Below, in pieces: positions 38,561 to 51,440 of a stretch of 64,000 nucleotides of DNA. Numbering within the stretch: the stretch's first letter is position 1; every line of letters begins with the position of its first letter. The position numbers were made by a program, and so were the translations under genes. The stretch is from Sitta carolinensis (lineage: Eukaryota > Chordata > Aves > Passeriformes > Sittidae), in the NCBI GenBank assembly GCA_032173965.1, contig CM063289.1:29872690-29936689 (forward strand). Direction: 5' to 3'. Below the pieces are notes generated by a model, which was not told the origin of the DNA, ran no database searches, and saw only the letters and a list, made by a program, of their open reading frames with translations.

Positions 38561-40159
38561 AAAAAACCAAACCCGCAAAAACAAAAAAAAAAAAACCCAA
38601 AAAAAACCAAAGCAAAAAGGAGGCAGCGGAGGGGGACGAGCCATGCGGGACGGCTGATGGGGTTCGGCAGGCAGCGCTTAAAACATGTGCGTATTGCTGG
38701 CTGAGGGGGAGCTGAGGGCAGGAGCAGCCAAGGGCTGCGGGAGCGGCTGGGACTTGCGGGGCTGCGCTGAGCCCGGGAGCGCAGGGACCCCCCCAGGGAC
38801 TCCCGGGGACCCCCAGGGATCCAGGAGAGCCGGCACACAGCGAACGCTGCTCCCTCCCGTGCTGGCAGCGAGTCCCGAGGTGTTTGCAGCGCCAGGCAGT
38901 CCGGGCTGTGAGGAACTAACAGTGCACAGCGCTCTTCGCTTTCTGATTTAGAGAAAAAAAAAAAAATAGAAATAACCTGCGAAAATACCTCTGTGCAGCT
39001 GCCATGGAGGGAGTTTGTTTTCCTGACACTGAATTTCCTAACGCCTTTTGCCTGGAGCTGAGAGGGCCCTGCAGTTTTGTAGTGAATAACCTGGAAGAGC
39101 TCTGCAGGCACTCGGTGCTGCCTGAGAGACCCAGCCACCCTTATTTACATTATTACTGCATCTATACTCTATTTTTCCTGCATTTATCACCCTGTCCAGC
39201 TTCCAGCTCAGGCAGCTGCTGTGTCAGAAGGGTTTGTGAGTCAGTGATGATAAAGAAGGGGATATTTTCTGTCTTGGCTTTAGCCTCACGTTGCTGCAGA
39301 TGGGACCTGCTCTAGTCCCTAATTTGGGATCTGGGGCAGGATGTGCTCAGAGCATCCCCTGGATCACAAGAAGGAGCAGGTCTTTTTCCCAGCTGAAATG
39401 CTGGCCTCCAGGTTTTTGTGGGGCCATCACATCACAAAATGGAGGGATGGAGGGCACGGGTTGTTTCTGCAGAGCTGCCTGACCCCGCAGGGTGCAGCCC
39501 GAACAGAAACACCTGCGGAGACCTGAGCAGCAGCTTTGGCTCTCCTTAAATTCCACCAGGCTACTTCAGAGCTTTCTGCAGTCCACGAGTCCAGAGAACA
39601 GAATTTGTGATCCCTGGGGATATCCAAAGTTTAAATAGACAGCGTGTGAGTGGTGTCCTCTCATGACTTCACAAACTCTCTTGCCTCTACCCAAACTGCT
39701 GCTTGCAGGACTCCTCCTTGCAAATCCTTCATCGCTCTTATTGCAGCTCTTAAAGCTGTTTCTGTTATTCCCAAGTGCTGGATAACTCAAGCCTTGCCCA
39801 GCTAGCGGCCCGGCACAGCAGCACAACCGCTCCGCGTTCCTCTCCCTCTGCCGAGCCGCAAGATAAACACCCCCGATTCCATTTCGCTTGCATTTCAAAG
39901 GGCATTTGGGTCAGAAAAGCGGAGCAAGGCCGCACCTCTCTTTCGGCAGCGGGTGGCTGAATAAACATCTGGCCCCCGATGTCAACTGCGGGGGCCGCGC
40001 TGGAGGTCGCGGCCAATTGCCAGCCGTGGATGTTCCAGGCGCACAGCATCCCCTCCCTGCGGCCAGCCCCCAGCCCCCAGCCCCGTCCCCTTTCCTACGT
40101 GATGCTTCCCTTCGGCGGTGCCCAGCCTGTTTAGTCTTCCCCAAGCTCTGCGCTGGAAC

Positions 40160-40470
40160 TTCCTTTGTTTAAACCGCCGCACAAAGAGAGGTTTGTTCGC
40201 TGCGGCAGCCGGCGGAACAAAGCCACTTCCCCGTCTGCTGTTTTTCCAAGGCGGGATGAATCACTGAGGCCGGCTCGGGGCCGGTATTCCCGGGGATTTG
40301 CGCCCTGGGGAGCGGCGCTCGGAGCGCCCCGGAGGAGCGGCGGCGGCCGCGCTCCCGCAGCGCCGCTCCCGCAGCGCCCCGCGCTCTCCGCGCCGCTCTG
40401 ACGTCGCTTTTTAACCATTCCCTGGCCGGCCCGAGCAGGACCCCGCGCCGCCGGCATGCTCCAGGAGGTA
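40160..40470 (+). promoter_or_regulatory. Second CpG island with possible alternative first exon
   Basis: This is a short CpG-dense block inside the intron between the short and super-short starts. It contains a CRE-like TGACGTCG at 40399-40406, followed by CTTTTTAACC, which could act as a weak TATA-like element. An ATG at 40456 opens the codons M-L-Q-E and is followed at once by GTAGGA at 40468, a plausible donor in phase 0, matching the phase of the common exon at 53058. I know of no PDE4B isoform with this start, so the promoter call is moderate and the exon call is speculative. Other open frames through it look like composition effects. Confidence 0.5.
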
Positions 40471-40534
40471 GGAGGTGTTGCTGGCTCAGTTTCGGGGGTA
40501 ATTCCCCCCGCCCCGGCTGGGTTTTGTGCGCGTT

Positions 40535-41125
40535 GGGGATGTCCTTGCGCTAACGGGGGTTTGCGGGGTTTGCGGGAGAGGAGCAAGGAGGGGTGAGCAG
40601 GAGCTTCCAGAGGGAGCTGCTGGATCAGGAGGGAACAGCTCTGCTGGTGCTGTTCTGACCCAGGTGCTGGTACCGACCCAGGCTGGAAACCCCTCGGGAT
40701 TTGAGGGTTTGATCCCAGTCAGCTCCTGATGTCCTTGTGCTAAGGATTTGCGGGGTTTGCGGGAGAGGAGCAAGGAGGGGTGAGCAGGAGCTTCCAGAGG
40801 GAGCTGCTGGATCAGGAGGGAACAGCTCTGAGTGCTGGCAGTGACCCAGGCTGGAAACCCCTCGGGATTTGGGGGCATGGTCCCAGTCAGCTCCTGTGAA
40901 GGAACAGCTCTGGGTGCTGGTGCTGACCCAGGCTGGAAACCCCTTGGGATTTGGGGGTTTGATCCCAGTCAGCTCCCGATGTCCGGATTTGTGAGGTTTG
41001 CAGGAGAGGAGCAAGGAGGGCTGAGCTGCTGGATCAGGAGGGAACAGCTCTGGGTGCTGGTGCTGATCCAGGCTGGAAACCCTCAGGATTTGGGGGTTTG
41101 GTCCCAGTCAGCTCCTGTGTATCAC
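40535..41125. repeat. Tandem repeat, about 110-190-bp unit, four irregular copies
   Basis: Copies share 'gcgggagaggagcaaggagg', 'gctgctggatcaggaggga' and 'cccaggctggaaacccct'. It starts just after the CpG island at 40.2-40.5 kb. Confidence 0.9.
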
Positions 41126-43174
41126 CATCCAAAATGCCCTTTGGCGTGGCTGTCTCCATGTCCATCCCCTTCCTCCCCCCGCGTTTGTTGCCCTCTGAAG
41201 TAAATCGTTCTGGGGGTGTCAGATGTGCCCTAAAAGCCAGGGGGAATGTCGGGGCCATGCATATTTAATAATGTGATATTTTGTCCTCGTGAGCCCTCTG
41301 GGCTGGCTGTGCAGGTGTCTTGGTTAAACTGCTTCAGGTATTTTAAAAATTGGAATATTGGAAAGCTGCAGCATTGGCAGTGGGAGGCGTGGGGGCAGGA
41401 TGAGGAGGCGGTGTCACCGTCTGGGATACCCTCCTGGAGCTAAAGGATTTTGAGTGCTGGATGCTTCCCCAGCTTCTGGGATGTTGTGGAAAATGTGTGG
41501 GGAATCCTTGGATGCAGAGATCAAGGCTTTGGCTGTAGATTTTGGTTCAAACCCCTCTCCCCAGGAGCGTTTTGGGGAGCTGTCACCCATCCTCCAGGCC
41601 ACAACGGTGCCCAGGACCTTGCAGCGTGTCCTTTAACCAATTCTGGTTTTCCTGGGACGTGGTGGGGTTTTAAAAGTTCTGCATTCTCAGACTTTTACGT
41701 TATAACACGTCAGGGTGGGGCTTAAATAAATAATAGCTCAAAGGCAGGTTCAAAATGAATCACGAGCTGAGGGCAGCGCTGGAGAGTGACTAAATGTGGG
41801 GAGCAGGGAGCTCTCTGGAGTGGAGGATGCTGGTGACATCCCAGAGCAGCAGCATCACTTGGGATGGAGGAACCGAGAAGGATTTCAGGGCAGTCCTAAG
41901 CCTCATCCTGGGTTTGAGTGATTTTTGTGGACAGCCTGACTCCACTCCGCATTTTTTCCCCAGCTGTGTCCCAGGGGGCTGCTCCAAATATTTGCATTAT
42001 GAAATGAATTGAAAGATGTTGAGTTACCAGAGGCAGGACAAGCTTTGGAGATGGTTTGGGATGGAGATTCACCCTCAGAGCTCTGAGGGGCAGAGATTCC
42101 CCTGATTAAAGCCTGGCTTAAAGCAAACAAACCAGAAGTGCCTCACCTTGCTGCTGGTTTAGCACAGCTGGGCCAGCGGCAGCCAGAGGGTTCTGAGGAG
42201 CATTTGCCTATCTCTGTGTGAGAAGGAGTTTTCATTTCATTTTATCTCCATTAATTAGTGCCTTCTGTATGGGTTTGATGCTTGCATTAGGCTCATTTTC
42301 ATTTTGGCAGGACCAGCTGCCTCATTTTTGGGGGGATGCTGAGCTGCTTCTTGCCTGGATTTTCACTGTCCTCTTCCCAGGACTCCCTCTTTATCCCGTG
42401 TTCCCTGAAGAAAACAAACTTCTGTTGATTCAGAGTTGCCAGAATTATTTTTTTTTTAATTTTTTTTTTTTCCAACACGGGCATCTTGGAAAAGTCTTCT
42501 CAGGGCACAAAGTTATTTGAATTTTCCAAAGCCTGTTCTCCTACTCAGGTAAAACCCCAGCTGGATTTGCCTAAATGATGACTGCAGAGCTTGATTCAAA
42601 TTTAAATGAAATTTAAATCGCTGCTTCATACGACTAACAAAACCCGGCGTTTAATTGCATCGCTCTCTTGTCAAATGACAAACGCTCTGTTATTTCGGGG
42701 TGTTTTTTTGTTTTTTTTTTTCTGATTGACGACATAATCCAGGTTATCCCAGCCCGAATTCCCAGCGTGTCCTGGCTCCCCAGCGGAGCCGTGTGAGCTC
42801 TGCTTTGTGGCCTCTCCTGACGCAGCCTCTCGGCTTCCTCTGGCACTGTGGTTTGCAAGGGTGTGACCGACACCAGATTTGGGCTGAGATCTGCAGCTCC
42901 TGCAGCGCTCTCGGGGCCACAGATGTTGTCAGGCTTTTCTTAAATCACCTCCGTGCCGACCAACGAGCTTAAATAAATTTGCATTTCGTGCTGCTGCCTC
43001 TCAGCAGCTCCCCTTCCCCAGGCTGCTTTTGCTCTCAGCACATCCAGCATCCTTCCAGGTGGTAAAATCCTAAAAAAATGGCATTGCAGAACGAGGGGTT
43101 TGGCCTGTTCCTGCTTTTATTTGCTCGCCTCTCTTCAGAGGGAGGAATAAAAGCAGTGCTGGGATGAGAAATTG

Positions 43175-43500
43175 GGGTGAACACTTGTCACCGTGGGGGA
43201 ACACACAACCCAGACTCTTTTTGGGATTTTTCTCCAGGCTGTGTGAAAGATTTCTTTATTAGAAATCGTCCCCTTATATAGAATTTTCCACAGACCACTG
43301 TGATTGGTGAGAGAAAGACAAACCTCTTCACCCACATTGGTCAAACCAGAGAATCGAGAGAGAATCTCTCCTCCCAGGAAGAGTGTGCAACATAGATATT
43401 GTAACAAAAACCAATCTCCTGGTGTTCATGTTCTCTCCCTGGGAACCAGTTTCAGAAAACCCAAACATCAGAAAACCAGAACTTTAGAAAACTCTGAAAC
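43175..43500 (-). mobile_element. Solo LTR-like element, antisense
   Basis: Read on the - strand it shows a TATA-like 'tatataagg', then 'aataaag' as a polyadenylation signal, then an R/U5-like tail, the order expected of a retroviral LTR. Related pieces occur at 59.3 kb and 60.4-62.4 kb. No retroviral coding sequence is seen. The family is not assigned. Confidence 0.6.
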
Positions 43501-44029
43501 CAGGCTGCTCTGGGGAGTGATCCCTGGCCTGGGATGTGCCTTTTGTGTGGGCCTTCCTGCCAGCAGAGCAATTCGTGTTACAAAATGCACCTTTCAGTGG
43601 GGGAGAGAGAGGAAATCCGTACAAAACCCAACCAGATGTGCTGCACACTCCAGATGTAGCTGCCAAGAGGATTGGGTTGGAGGGATCTGTTCTGGATATT
43701 GGAAAAGCGTTTGGGATGGAGCAGAAACCAACCTGAGCTTCCTCCAAAGGATCCCAAAGCTTCAGGCTGAGCCTAAGCTCCCTGCTGGGGTTTTTCCACC
43801 CAAGGAGACCAAAAATCTGTGCTTTGTGCCACCCCACAGTGAGAAATAACTGTGCAGGGCCAGGCTGGGCAGGGCTTGGAGCAGCTGGAGGGGTGGCAGG
43901 GCAGGAAGGAGATGGTTTCCAACGTCCCCTCCCACCCAAACCCGCGGTGGGGGCTTCTCTGAAACCTTCAGCTCTGCCAGTCCTGCAATTTCACATCAGT
44001 CCAGACCAGTGGAAACCCAGCCCAAGGAT

Positions 44030-44725
44030 TTGGGCAGTGGTGTTGGAGACAGGGATCCACAGGCAGTGGTGTTGGGCACTCCAGGATTGGGATCCATGGA
44101 CTGGGATCCATGGGCAGTGGGTTTTGGCACTCCATGTTTGGGATCCATGGACTGGATTCATGGGCAGTGGTGTTGGGTGTTCCAGGAGTGGGATCCATGG
44201 ATTTGGATCCAAGCTGTGGTGTTGAACCCTTCAGGATGGGATTGATGGACAGTGGTGTTGGACATTCTGGGATTGGGATCCATGGATTGGAATCCATGGG
44301 CAGTGGTGTTGGGTGTTCCACGATGAGATCCAAGGACTGGGATCCATGGACAGTGGTGTTGGCCGTTCCAGGTGTTGGCTTTTCCAGGTGTTGAGTGTTC
44401 CAGGTGTTGGTGTTCCAGGTGTTGGGCACTCCAGGACAGATTCATGGGCAGTGGTGTTGGCTGTTCCAGGTGTTGGGTTTGTGTTCCAGGTGTTGCCTGT
44501 TCCAGGATGGATCCATGGACAGTGGTGTTGGCTGTTCCAGGTGTTGGTGTTCCAGGTGTTGCCTGTTCCAGGTGTTGCCTGTTCCAGGATGGATCCATGG
44601 ACAGTGGTGTTGCCTGTTCCAGGTGTTGGTGTTCCAGGTGTTGCCTGTTCCAGGTGTTGCCTGTTCCAGGATGGATCCAGGGGCAGTGGTGTTGCCTGTT
44701 CCAGGTGTTGCCTGTTCCAGGACGG
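44030..44725. repeat. Compound minisatellite with nested short unit
   Basis: The left part repeats 'gggatccatgg' and 'gggcagtggtgttggg' about every 55 bp. The right part adds runs of 'ttccaggtgttgg', with a unit of 11-15 bp inside the longer one. Confidence 0.92.
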
Positions 44726-45904
44726 ATCCAGGGGCCGCCGGAGCGGATCCGGCCCGCGGCGCTCCCGGGGATTTCTCAGGGTGTGATTTCTCCAGGTGTG
44801 ATTTCTCCGGGTGTGGTTTCTCCACCCCTTGCCCGCACACGACACCCGGATTTTCGGGCAGTCACAGCTCTGCCTTCCCCGCGGCTGCCCGGGGGGATTT
44901 TCCTGAGCAACCCCCGGAATTCTCGGGAAGGGAGCGATCCCGGCTGGCTGAGCACGAATCCCCGGCGCTTTCTTTCCTTGGGCAGGCTCCTGGAGGGAGT
45001 TCTTCCTTTCCGGCAGTCGGAGCAATTTGCATATTCCGAGTCTCATTTGGCTGGAAATGAGCTGGAAATGCCCCAGCTCCGCTCCAGCTCCCAATTCACG
45101 GCTTTTTTTAAAGCCCCGCGTTGCGTAAATCCCGTCCCACCCAAGGGAGGATCTGCCGCTCTCAGAAATGCTAAACTGCACAGGGGGGGAGGAAGGAAAA
45201 ATCTGAATATTGTTCTGTCTACATCAGATAGATGTTCTCGCTTTCATGAGCAGCCACATGCTGATTTATGGCAACCTGCTATTTATTTATCAACATTTAC
45301 ATTGTGGATTTCTAAATTATTCTAATAACATCAGGCCAACAAGTTGGTCATGATGTTGCTCCTTTAAAGTCTTCCTTTGAACAGCTCTATAAATCAAGGC
45401 TGCTTTGATGTGAAATTGGAGATTTCATAAGCCTGTGTTTACTTTTGGGTTTCCAAAATCAGCTAAAGGGAAAACAACAAAAAAAAAAAAACAAAAAAAA
45501 ACCAAAACCCAAAAAACAAATAGTACTTTGTATCTCATTAAAAAGAGTTTCTAGCGCATTAAAGGTGATATTGTTTTAGGAAATAAGAACTAGAAAGAGC
45601 TGCTAAAGGAATTTGATTTTTTTTAATGACTGATAGTTGGCTGCAACCATTCCATTTTTCTCCAGGCACTGGAATATGGGTGAAAACTTTCTCCTTTAGT
45701 GTTGCTTAGTGTGAAAGAGGCTCGTGGATTTGGGTTTTTTTTTAATTTATTTAAGCATTAAGTACACCTCCCATCATTCTCCATGGAGTACCTAGGAAGG
45801 AAAATCGATGGGAATTATGAAGTAACAAGGACAGCTGCAAATTTGTTTGCCACGGTCCTTTCTGTCAGTGATGTAACAGCAGAAAAAGACAGATAAGTGA
45901 GGTT

Positions 45905-46215
45905 ACTGCTGCTGCAAATCCAGGGATTTTAACTCTTGACTTCCAGATTTCCAAAGAAATGATCCACAACTCCAAATCCAGGTGTTACTGCTGCTGCAAA
46001 TCCAGGGATTTTAACTCTTGACCTCCAAAGAAATGCTCCACAACTCCAAATCCAAGGGTTACTGCCGCTCCAAATCCAGGAATTTTAAGTCTTGACTTCC
46101 AAATTTCCAAAGAAATGCTCCCCAATTCCAAACTCCAGGGGTTACTGCTGCTGCAAATCCTGGAATTTTTACTCTTGACTTCCAAAATGCTCCACAGTTC
46201 CAAACTCCAGGGGTT
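45905..46215. repeat. Tandem repeat, about 80-bp unit, about 4 copies
   Basis: Units share 'ttactgctgctgcaaatcca' and 'attttaactcttgacttcca'. Confidence 0.9.
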
Positions 46216-46879
46216 TGGTTCGGTGCAGGAATGTGGTGTCAGGAGGAGAAGGTTGGACAGAACAAATATTCCTTCAGTGGGGTGGCTTGTTTTATTTATA
46301 TTTTTTTTTTAATCCCATTTTTTTTTCAACCTGGAGCAGAGTGTCGCGTCCATCCCCATCCCAGGCAGGAGCATTCCACATTCCCGGTCTGAGTAATTTC
46401 CCTCCTGGGTGTAAATCATTTCTGACAGGCAGGTGAGGGGGGCGGCTCTTCCCCACTCCCAAAATCCCAGGAAAAAAAAAATCTAAAACTGCTCCATGCA
46501 GCCCCGCCAAGCTTTAATTGCGCCTCTGGACCCGCACTAATTACCCGGGTAATTAAGCGAGGAAGACTCAGCGAAAGGAACCCTGGAGCCCACAAATCCT
46601 TTTTGTTCTGGGGATTTCTGGGAGAGCCGCGATGGGAGCTTTGCGTCACAAGGGTGGGTCGGGAACGGAGTTTATAAACACCGGGGATCCGCAGCGAGAT
46701 TCCCTGGAAAAAGCGGGGCAGGATCGCTCTGTGCAGGGCTCCTGCAGCACCCGAGCGGCGCTTTCATCTCCACATCGCCCTCGGCTCCCGCTGGATCGCA
46801 GCAGCCGCTGTGTCAGGAGTCCCGGCCTCGGGGAGCCCCAGCGGGGCGAAATCAGACTTCAAAGGGGCTCCAGCAGCAG

Positions 46880-47930
46880 CAGCAGATCGCTGCCTTTGGA
46901 TTTATCCTGCCCGGAGCATCTCTGCAAACTCCAGAGGGAACGGGGCTGCTCCTGGCTTTATCCTGCCGGGAGCATCTCTGCAAACTCAGGAGGGAACGGG
47001 ACGTGCGGCTCTTGGATTTATTCCTGCCAGGAGCATCTCTGCAAACTCAGGAGGGAACGGGGCTGCTCCTGGCTTTATCCTGCCAGGAGCATCTCTGCAA
47101 ACCCCAAGGGAACGGGGCTGCTCCTGGCTTTATCCTGCGGGAGCATCTCTCCAAACTCAGGAGGGAACGGGCTGCTCTTTATGGATCTCTGCAAACTCAA
47201 GGGAACGGGACTGCTCTGGTTTATCCTGCCGGGAGCATCTCTGCAAACTCAGGAGGGAACGGGGCTGCTCTTGGATTTATCCTGCCAGGAGCATCTCTGC
47301 AAACTCAGGAGGGAACGGGGCTGCTCTTGGATTTATCCTGCCGGGAGCATCTCTGCCAAACTCAGGAGGGAACGGGACTGCTCTTGGATTTATCCTGCCA
47401 GGAGCATCTCTGCAAACTCAGGAGGGAACGGGACTGCTCCTGGCTTTATCCTGCCGGGAGCATCTCTGCAAACTCAGGAGGCAACGGGGCTGCTCCTGGC
47501 TTTATCCTGCCGGGAGCATCTCTGCAAACTCAGGAGGGAACGGGGCTGCTCCTGGCTTTATCCTGCCAGGAGCATCTCTGCAAACTCAGGAGGGAACGGG
47601 GCTGCTCCTGGCTTTATCCTGCCAGGAGCATCTCTGCAAACTCCAAAGGGAATTGACTGCTCCTGGCTTTATTTTACCGGGAGCACCTCTATAAATTCCA
47701 GAGGGAATTGGCAGCTCCTGGCTTTATTTTACCGGGAGCACCTCTGTAAATTCCAGAGGGAATGGGGCTGCTCCTGGGTTTATCCTGCCAGGAGCATCTC
47801 TCCAAACTCCAGAGGGAGTTGGCTATTCCTGGCTTTCTCCTGCCAGAAGCACCTCTGTAAACTCCAGAGGGAATTGGCTGCTCCTGCCTTTGTTCTGCTG
47901 GGCATATCTCTGTAAATTCCAGAGGGAACG
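46880..47930. repeat. Minisatellite, about 56-bp unit, about 18 copies
   Basis: Units share 'tttatcctgccgggagcatc' and 'aaactcaggagggaacgggg', diverging to the right. It gives spurious frames of 200-430 codons. Confidence 0.96.
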
Positions 47931-48089
47931 GGGCTCACAGCAGGATTCATCACTGGTGTCACAGTGAGACTGGGAAGGGCCAAGGGCTGTGGGTGTTTCT
48001 TCCTTAGGTGAGGAACAGCGTTGTTCTTTCCATAAAGAGTCAGAAAAGTGGGAATTTCCACGCTAAATCATCATCAGGGAGGGGTCTTA

Positions 48090-48345
48090 TATCATGGAAT
48101 CCCAGAATGGTTTGGGTTGGGAGGGGTCTTAAAGGGATCTCATCCCAAGGTGCTCCCAGCCCCATCCAGCCTGGCCTGGGACACTTCCAGGGATCCAGGG
48201 GCAGCCACAGTTGCTCTGGGAATTCCAGCCCAGCCCTCCCTACCCTCCCAGCCAGGAATTCCTGCCCAATATTCCCTCTAAATCTACCCACTTCCAGCTC
48301 ACAGCCATTCCCTGTGTCCTGTCCCCATCCCTTGTCCCCTTCATC
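48090..48345 (-). mobile_element. CR1-type LINE fragment, antisense
   Basis: It reads 'agaatggtttgggttggga', 'ccatccagcctggcctggga', 'cacttccagggatcc' and 'cagccattccctgtgtcct', the reverse complement of a CR1 3' region. Confidence 0.8.
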
Positions 48346-50214
48346 CCCTGGAAAATCATGGTAAGGTCACCCTGGACACCCCAACATGGTTTGGCTCCTA
48401 AATCTGCCCAATTCCATCACAAATTAAACCAAATTTTCTTCCTTTGCATAAAAATGAAGCACATTTGGTTAGGATGGGGTGACCGGGCAGCTGCCATGCC
48501 CTTGGAGCCAATGCCACCACCCTCCCAAAACCCCTCACCGAGGATTTCCATGCCTGGAAACAGAGCTCAGCAAAGGAATCCTGGTGGGGAGAAGCCTGAG
48601 CAGCGAGGGTTTGGTGTGGGCAGCAGGAGGGGAACTGGGAGCCAACTTTCCCACTGGTAATCAAGGAAATTCCCACCCGCCCACAGGGCTGGAGAGGAGC
48701 TGGAAAGGAACTGGAAAGGAGCTGGAAAGGAACTGTGATTCCCTGGAGCAGAGTGGAATAGGGTCACTGCTGGTAATCCAAGAATTATTCCATTCTGGGA
48801 GACTTCATTTGGTTCAGATGAGTCCTGCAGCCAGGAAAGCTCCCTGCGATGTTCCTCATCCAAGGTGCTTCCAGACTGGCTGGGAATGCTGGCTGTGCCT
48901 TTGGATATGGAAAATGGCACCTGGGCTTCATTTGTTCGTGTTGTCTGCACTCCTGCCACCGGTTCAAGGCGTTCGTTGCTTGGTCCTGTGGGCAGAATTT
49001 GGGAGGGAGGAGAGGCAGCTCCAAGCCCGTTTCCTGGTTTTCTTCTTTTTAGGGAAAACCCCCCGGATTTGGGGTGAACATCCCCTCCTCATCCATACAC
49101 TCCCAATTCCCATCTCTTAGCGAGCTAATCAGTGCTAATTTCCTTTGGAAGAGGCGCTGGGATTATTATTAATTACAAAAATTAATGAAAATAACAGCGC
49201 GTGGCATTACCGTAATTACCCGCGTGGCTGCCGGGCGTTACCGTAATTGCACGCGGCGCATTGCGAAGCCCCAATCCCTGGGTTTGCTCCAGTTGGAATT
49301 TTCTCCTCGCTCCCTGCAATCTGTTTGTTTTCCCCGTCGCTGTCGCATGGATTTGAGGTCGGGATTGCTGCACATGCCATAAACCGTTGATCCAGCAGGG
49401 GCAGCAGGGATCAATGCTCCCTGCAGGATCTGCTCGCTCCCAGCTGAGCAATTCCCGGGAAGCAGCGCCGCTCCAGAACCTCCTGACATCAAGGGAAAAA
49501 TCCCCCAAACCCGCCAGGAGCTGCGGGACATCCGGGATGCCTCGGTGTTTTTGAAAGGGGGGAGTGCGCGATAAAGTAAATCCTGCTGGATGACAAATCC
49601 CGATGAATTTTGCAAATCCTATGGGAATTCCCGCAGGAATCCGGGAAGCTCGGCTGGCTTTGACCTTCGCAGTCCTTTTGGGAGGTTCTGCTGCCCGTGT
49701 TTATAAAAGGCTGCTGATTAAAGGGCTGGAAAAGTGAGGGAGATTAAGGCTGTGTAGGGAGGCAGATTCCTGCTTCCAGATGGGATGGGAGAATCCCGAG
49801 GCTTTTCCTCGGCTGCAGATGCCTCGGGTGACCTTGTGGCTCCACTCCATTGCTCGCCGGGCCACCCTTTGTGCTTTGGGTGTTTTTATCGGCTCTTTCT
49901 CCACCAGCCCCGGGGCTCCCTGCTCTGACAGGGGTAAAATCGGAGGTGGTCGGGGTGATGCCGTGCCGCCGGCGATTTCCCTGGATGCAGGGAATGCTGC
50001 AGCGCACGCGGGGCTGGCAGGCTGTGCAGGGCTCGCGGTGCTGCCTGCTGCCGGTGACAGCCCAGAGACCTCAGGGGGCACGGATGGGGGCAGGGCCCCC
50101 TCCCCGGCCTCCTCCAGGGTTTTCTTGGCGCTTTCAGAAGGGATTTTGTCCCTCGTGCTTGGCAGGAGAACCTGGGGGACAAAATCTGTCCTGGGCAGGC
50201 AGAATCCTTCAGAT

Positions 50215-50620
50215 CGTGATCCTTCCTTATCCCATGGGATGCCAATCTTTACATCCCAATCCTGCCCATATTCCATGGGATGCCAGCCTTCATATCCTGA
50301 TTTTTCCTGTGTCTCATGGGGTGCCAACCTTCATATCCCTCTCCTTCCTGTGTCCCATGGGATGCCAGTCTTCACATCCCAATCTGGCCCATATCCCATG
50401 GGATGCCAACCTTCACATCCCAATCCTTCCTCTGTATCCCATGGGATGCTAACCTTCACATCCCAATCCTTCCTCTGTATCCCATGGGATGCCAACCTTC
50501 ACATCCAAATCCTTCCCATATCCCACAGAATGCCAACCTTCACATCCCAAATCCTGCCTTTATCCCATAGAATGCCAACCTTCACATCCCAGTCCTGCCC
50601 ATATCCCATAGGACAGAACT
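50215..50620. repeat. Minisatellite, about 38-44-bp unit, about 10 copies
   Basis: Units share 'tcccatgggatgccaacctt' and 'cacatcccaatccttcc'. Confidence 0.94.
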
Positions 50621-50684
50621 GGAGCTGCTTGACTTACCTGGACTGTGAGGTTTCACTGTGTGATGGTGAGAGTGGGATTGGATG

Positions 50685-50868
50685 GGATTTTGGGCAGGGA
50701 TTCCTGGATGGCAGGGTGGGCAGGCAGCTGGGGCTGCCCCTGGATCCCTGGCAGTGCCCCAGGCCAGGCTGGATGGGGTTTTGGAACACCCTGGGACAAT
50801 GGCAGGGGTGGGATGGGATGGGACTGGAGGTTCTTCCCAACCCAAGCCCTTCCAGGATTCCCTGTTTT
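50685..50868 (+). mobile_element. CR1-type LINE 3' end fragment
   Basis: It contains 'gggcagggattcctgg', 'ccaggccaggctggatgggg' and ends 'ttcttcccaacccaagccc', a CR1 3' end in sense orientation. Confidence 0.78.
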
Positions 50869-51364
50869 TTTGCCACTGGCAGGTTTCTGTGGGAAGGAAC
50901 AGTGGGGACAGAGGTGGCACTGTGCCAGCAGCTCACACCCCTCCCTTGAGCAGGTGAGAGGGAAGTGCCAGCAGCTTCCCAACAACCTGGGATCCCATCT
51001 GGCCCTTCTGGAGCCTCGTCCAGAGGAGCAGGGACCGGGATTTGGGGCCGTGCCCACGCCTCACGTGTCCCGCAGCACGCGTGGCAGCCCCGTGCCATCC
51101 TCGGAGGAGCCGGGCAGGCAGCTGCAGATGGCAGAGCAGCTCACAGCCAAGGTGGCCCTTTTATTTTGGGAATCCTGGCCCCTGGGCACGTGCTGTGCGC
51201 CCAGCACAAGCCCCAAGGACGTCCTGAGCCGCAGCGATCCCGTGCTGGGGGATTTGCTTTGGATTCCGTGTCAAGGACGGCTCCAGCCGCCTCCTAAAGG
51301 GATCGCTCGTCCTTTTGTGACAGAAACTGCAGGGCTGATTAAATATTGAAATTCGGATGGCGGA

Positions 51365-51440
51365 GCACAGAATGGTTGGGGTTGGGAAGGACCTTAAAGC
51401 TCAGCTCGTTCCCACCCCCTGCCTCGGGCAGGGACGTTGC
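51365..51440 (-). mobile_element. Short CR1-type fragment, antisense
   Basis: It reads 'agaatggttggggttggga', 'aggaccttaaagctcagctc', 'ctcgggcagggac', matching only the extreme CR1 3' end. Confidence 0.65.

Noticed and set aside
39001..39315. 103-codon frame starting MEGVCFPDTEF as a possible alternative PDE4B exon
   Set aside because: It has no similarity to any PDE4 N-terminus I know and no donor in a suitable phase that stands out; it is left as intron.
46632..47915. 427-codon frame with a repeated Cys-Lys-Leu-Arg-Arg-Glu-Arg pattern
   Set aside because: It comes from the 56-bp minisatellite, with the same peptides shifting between frames.
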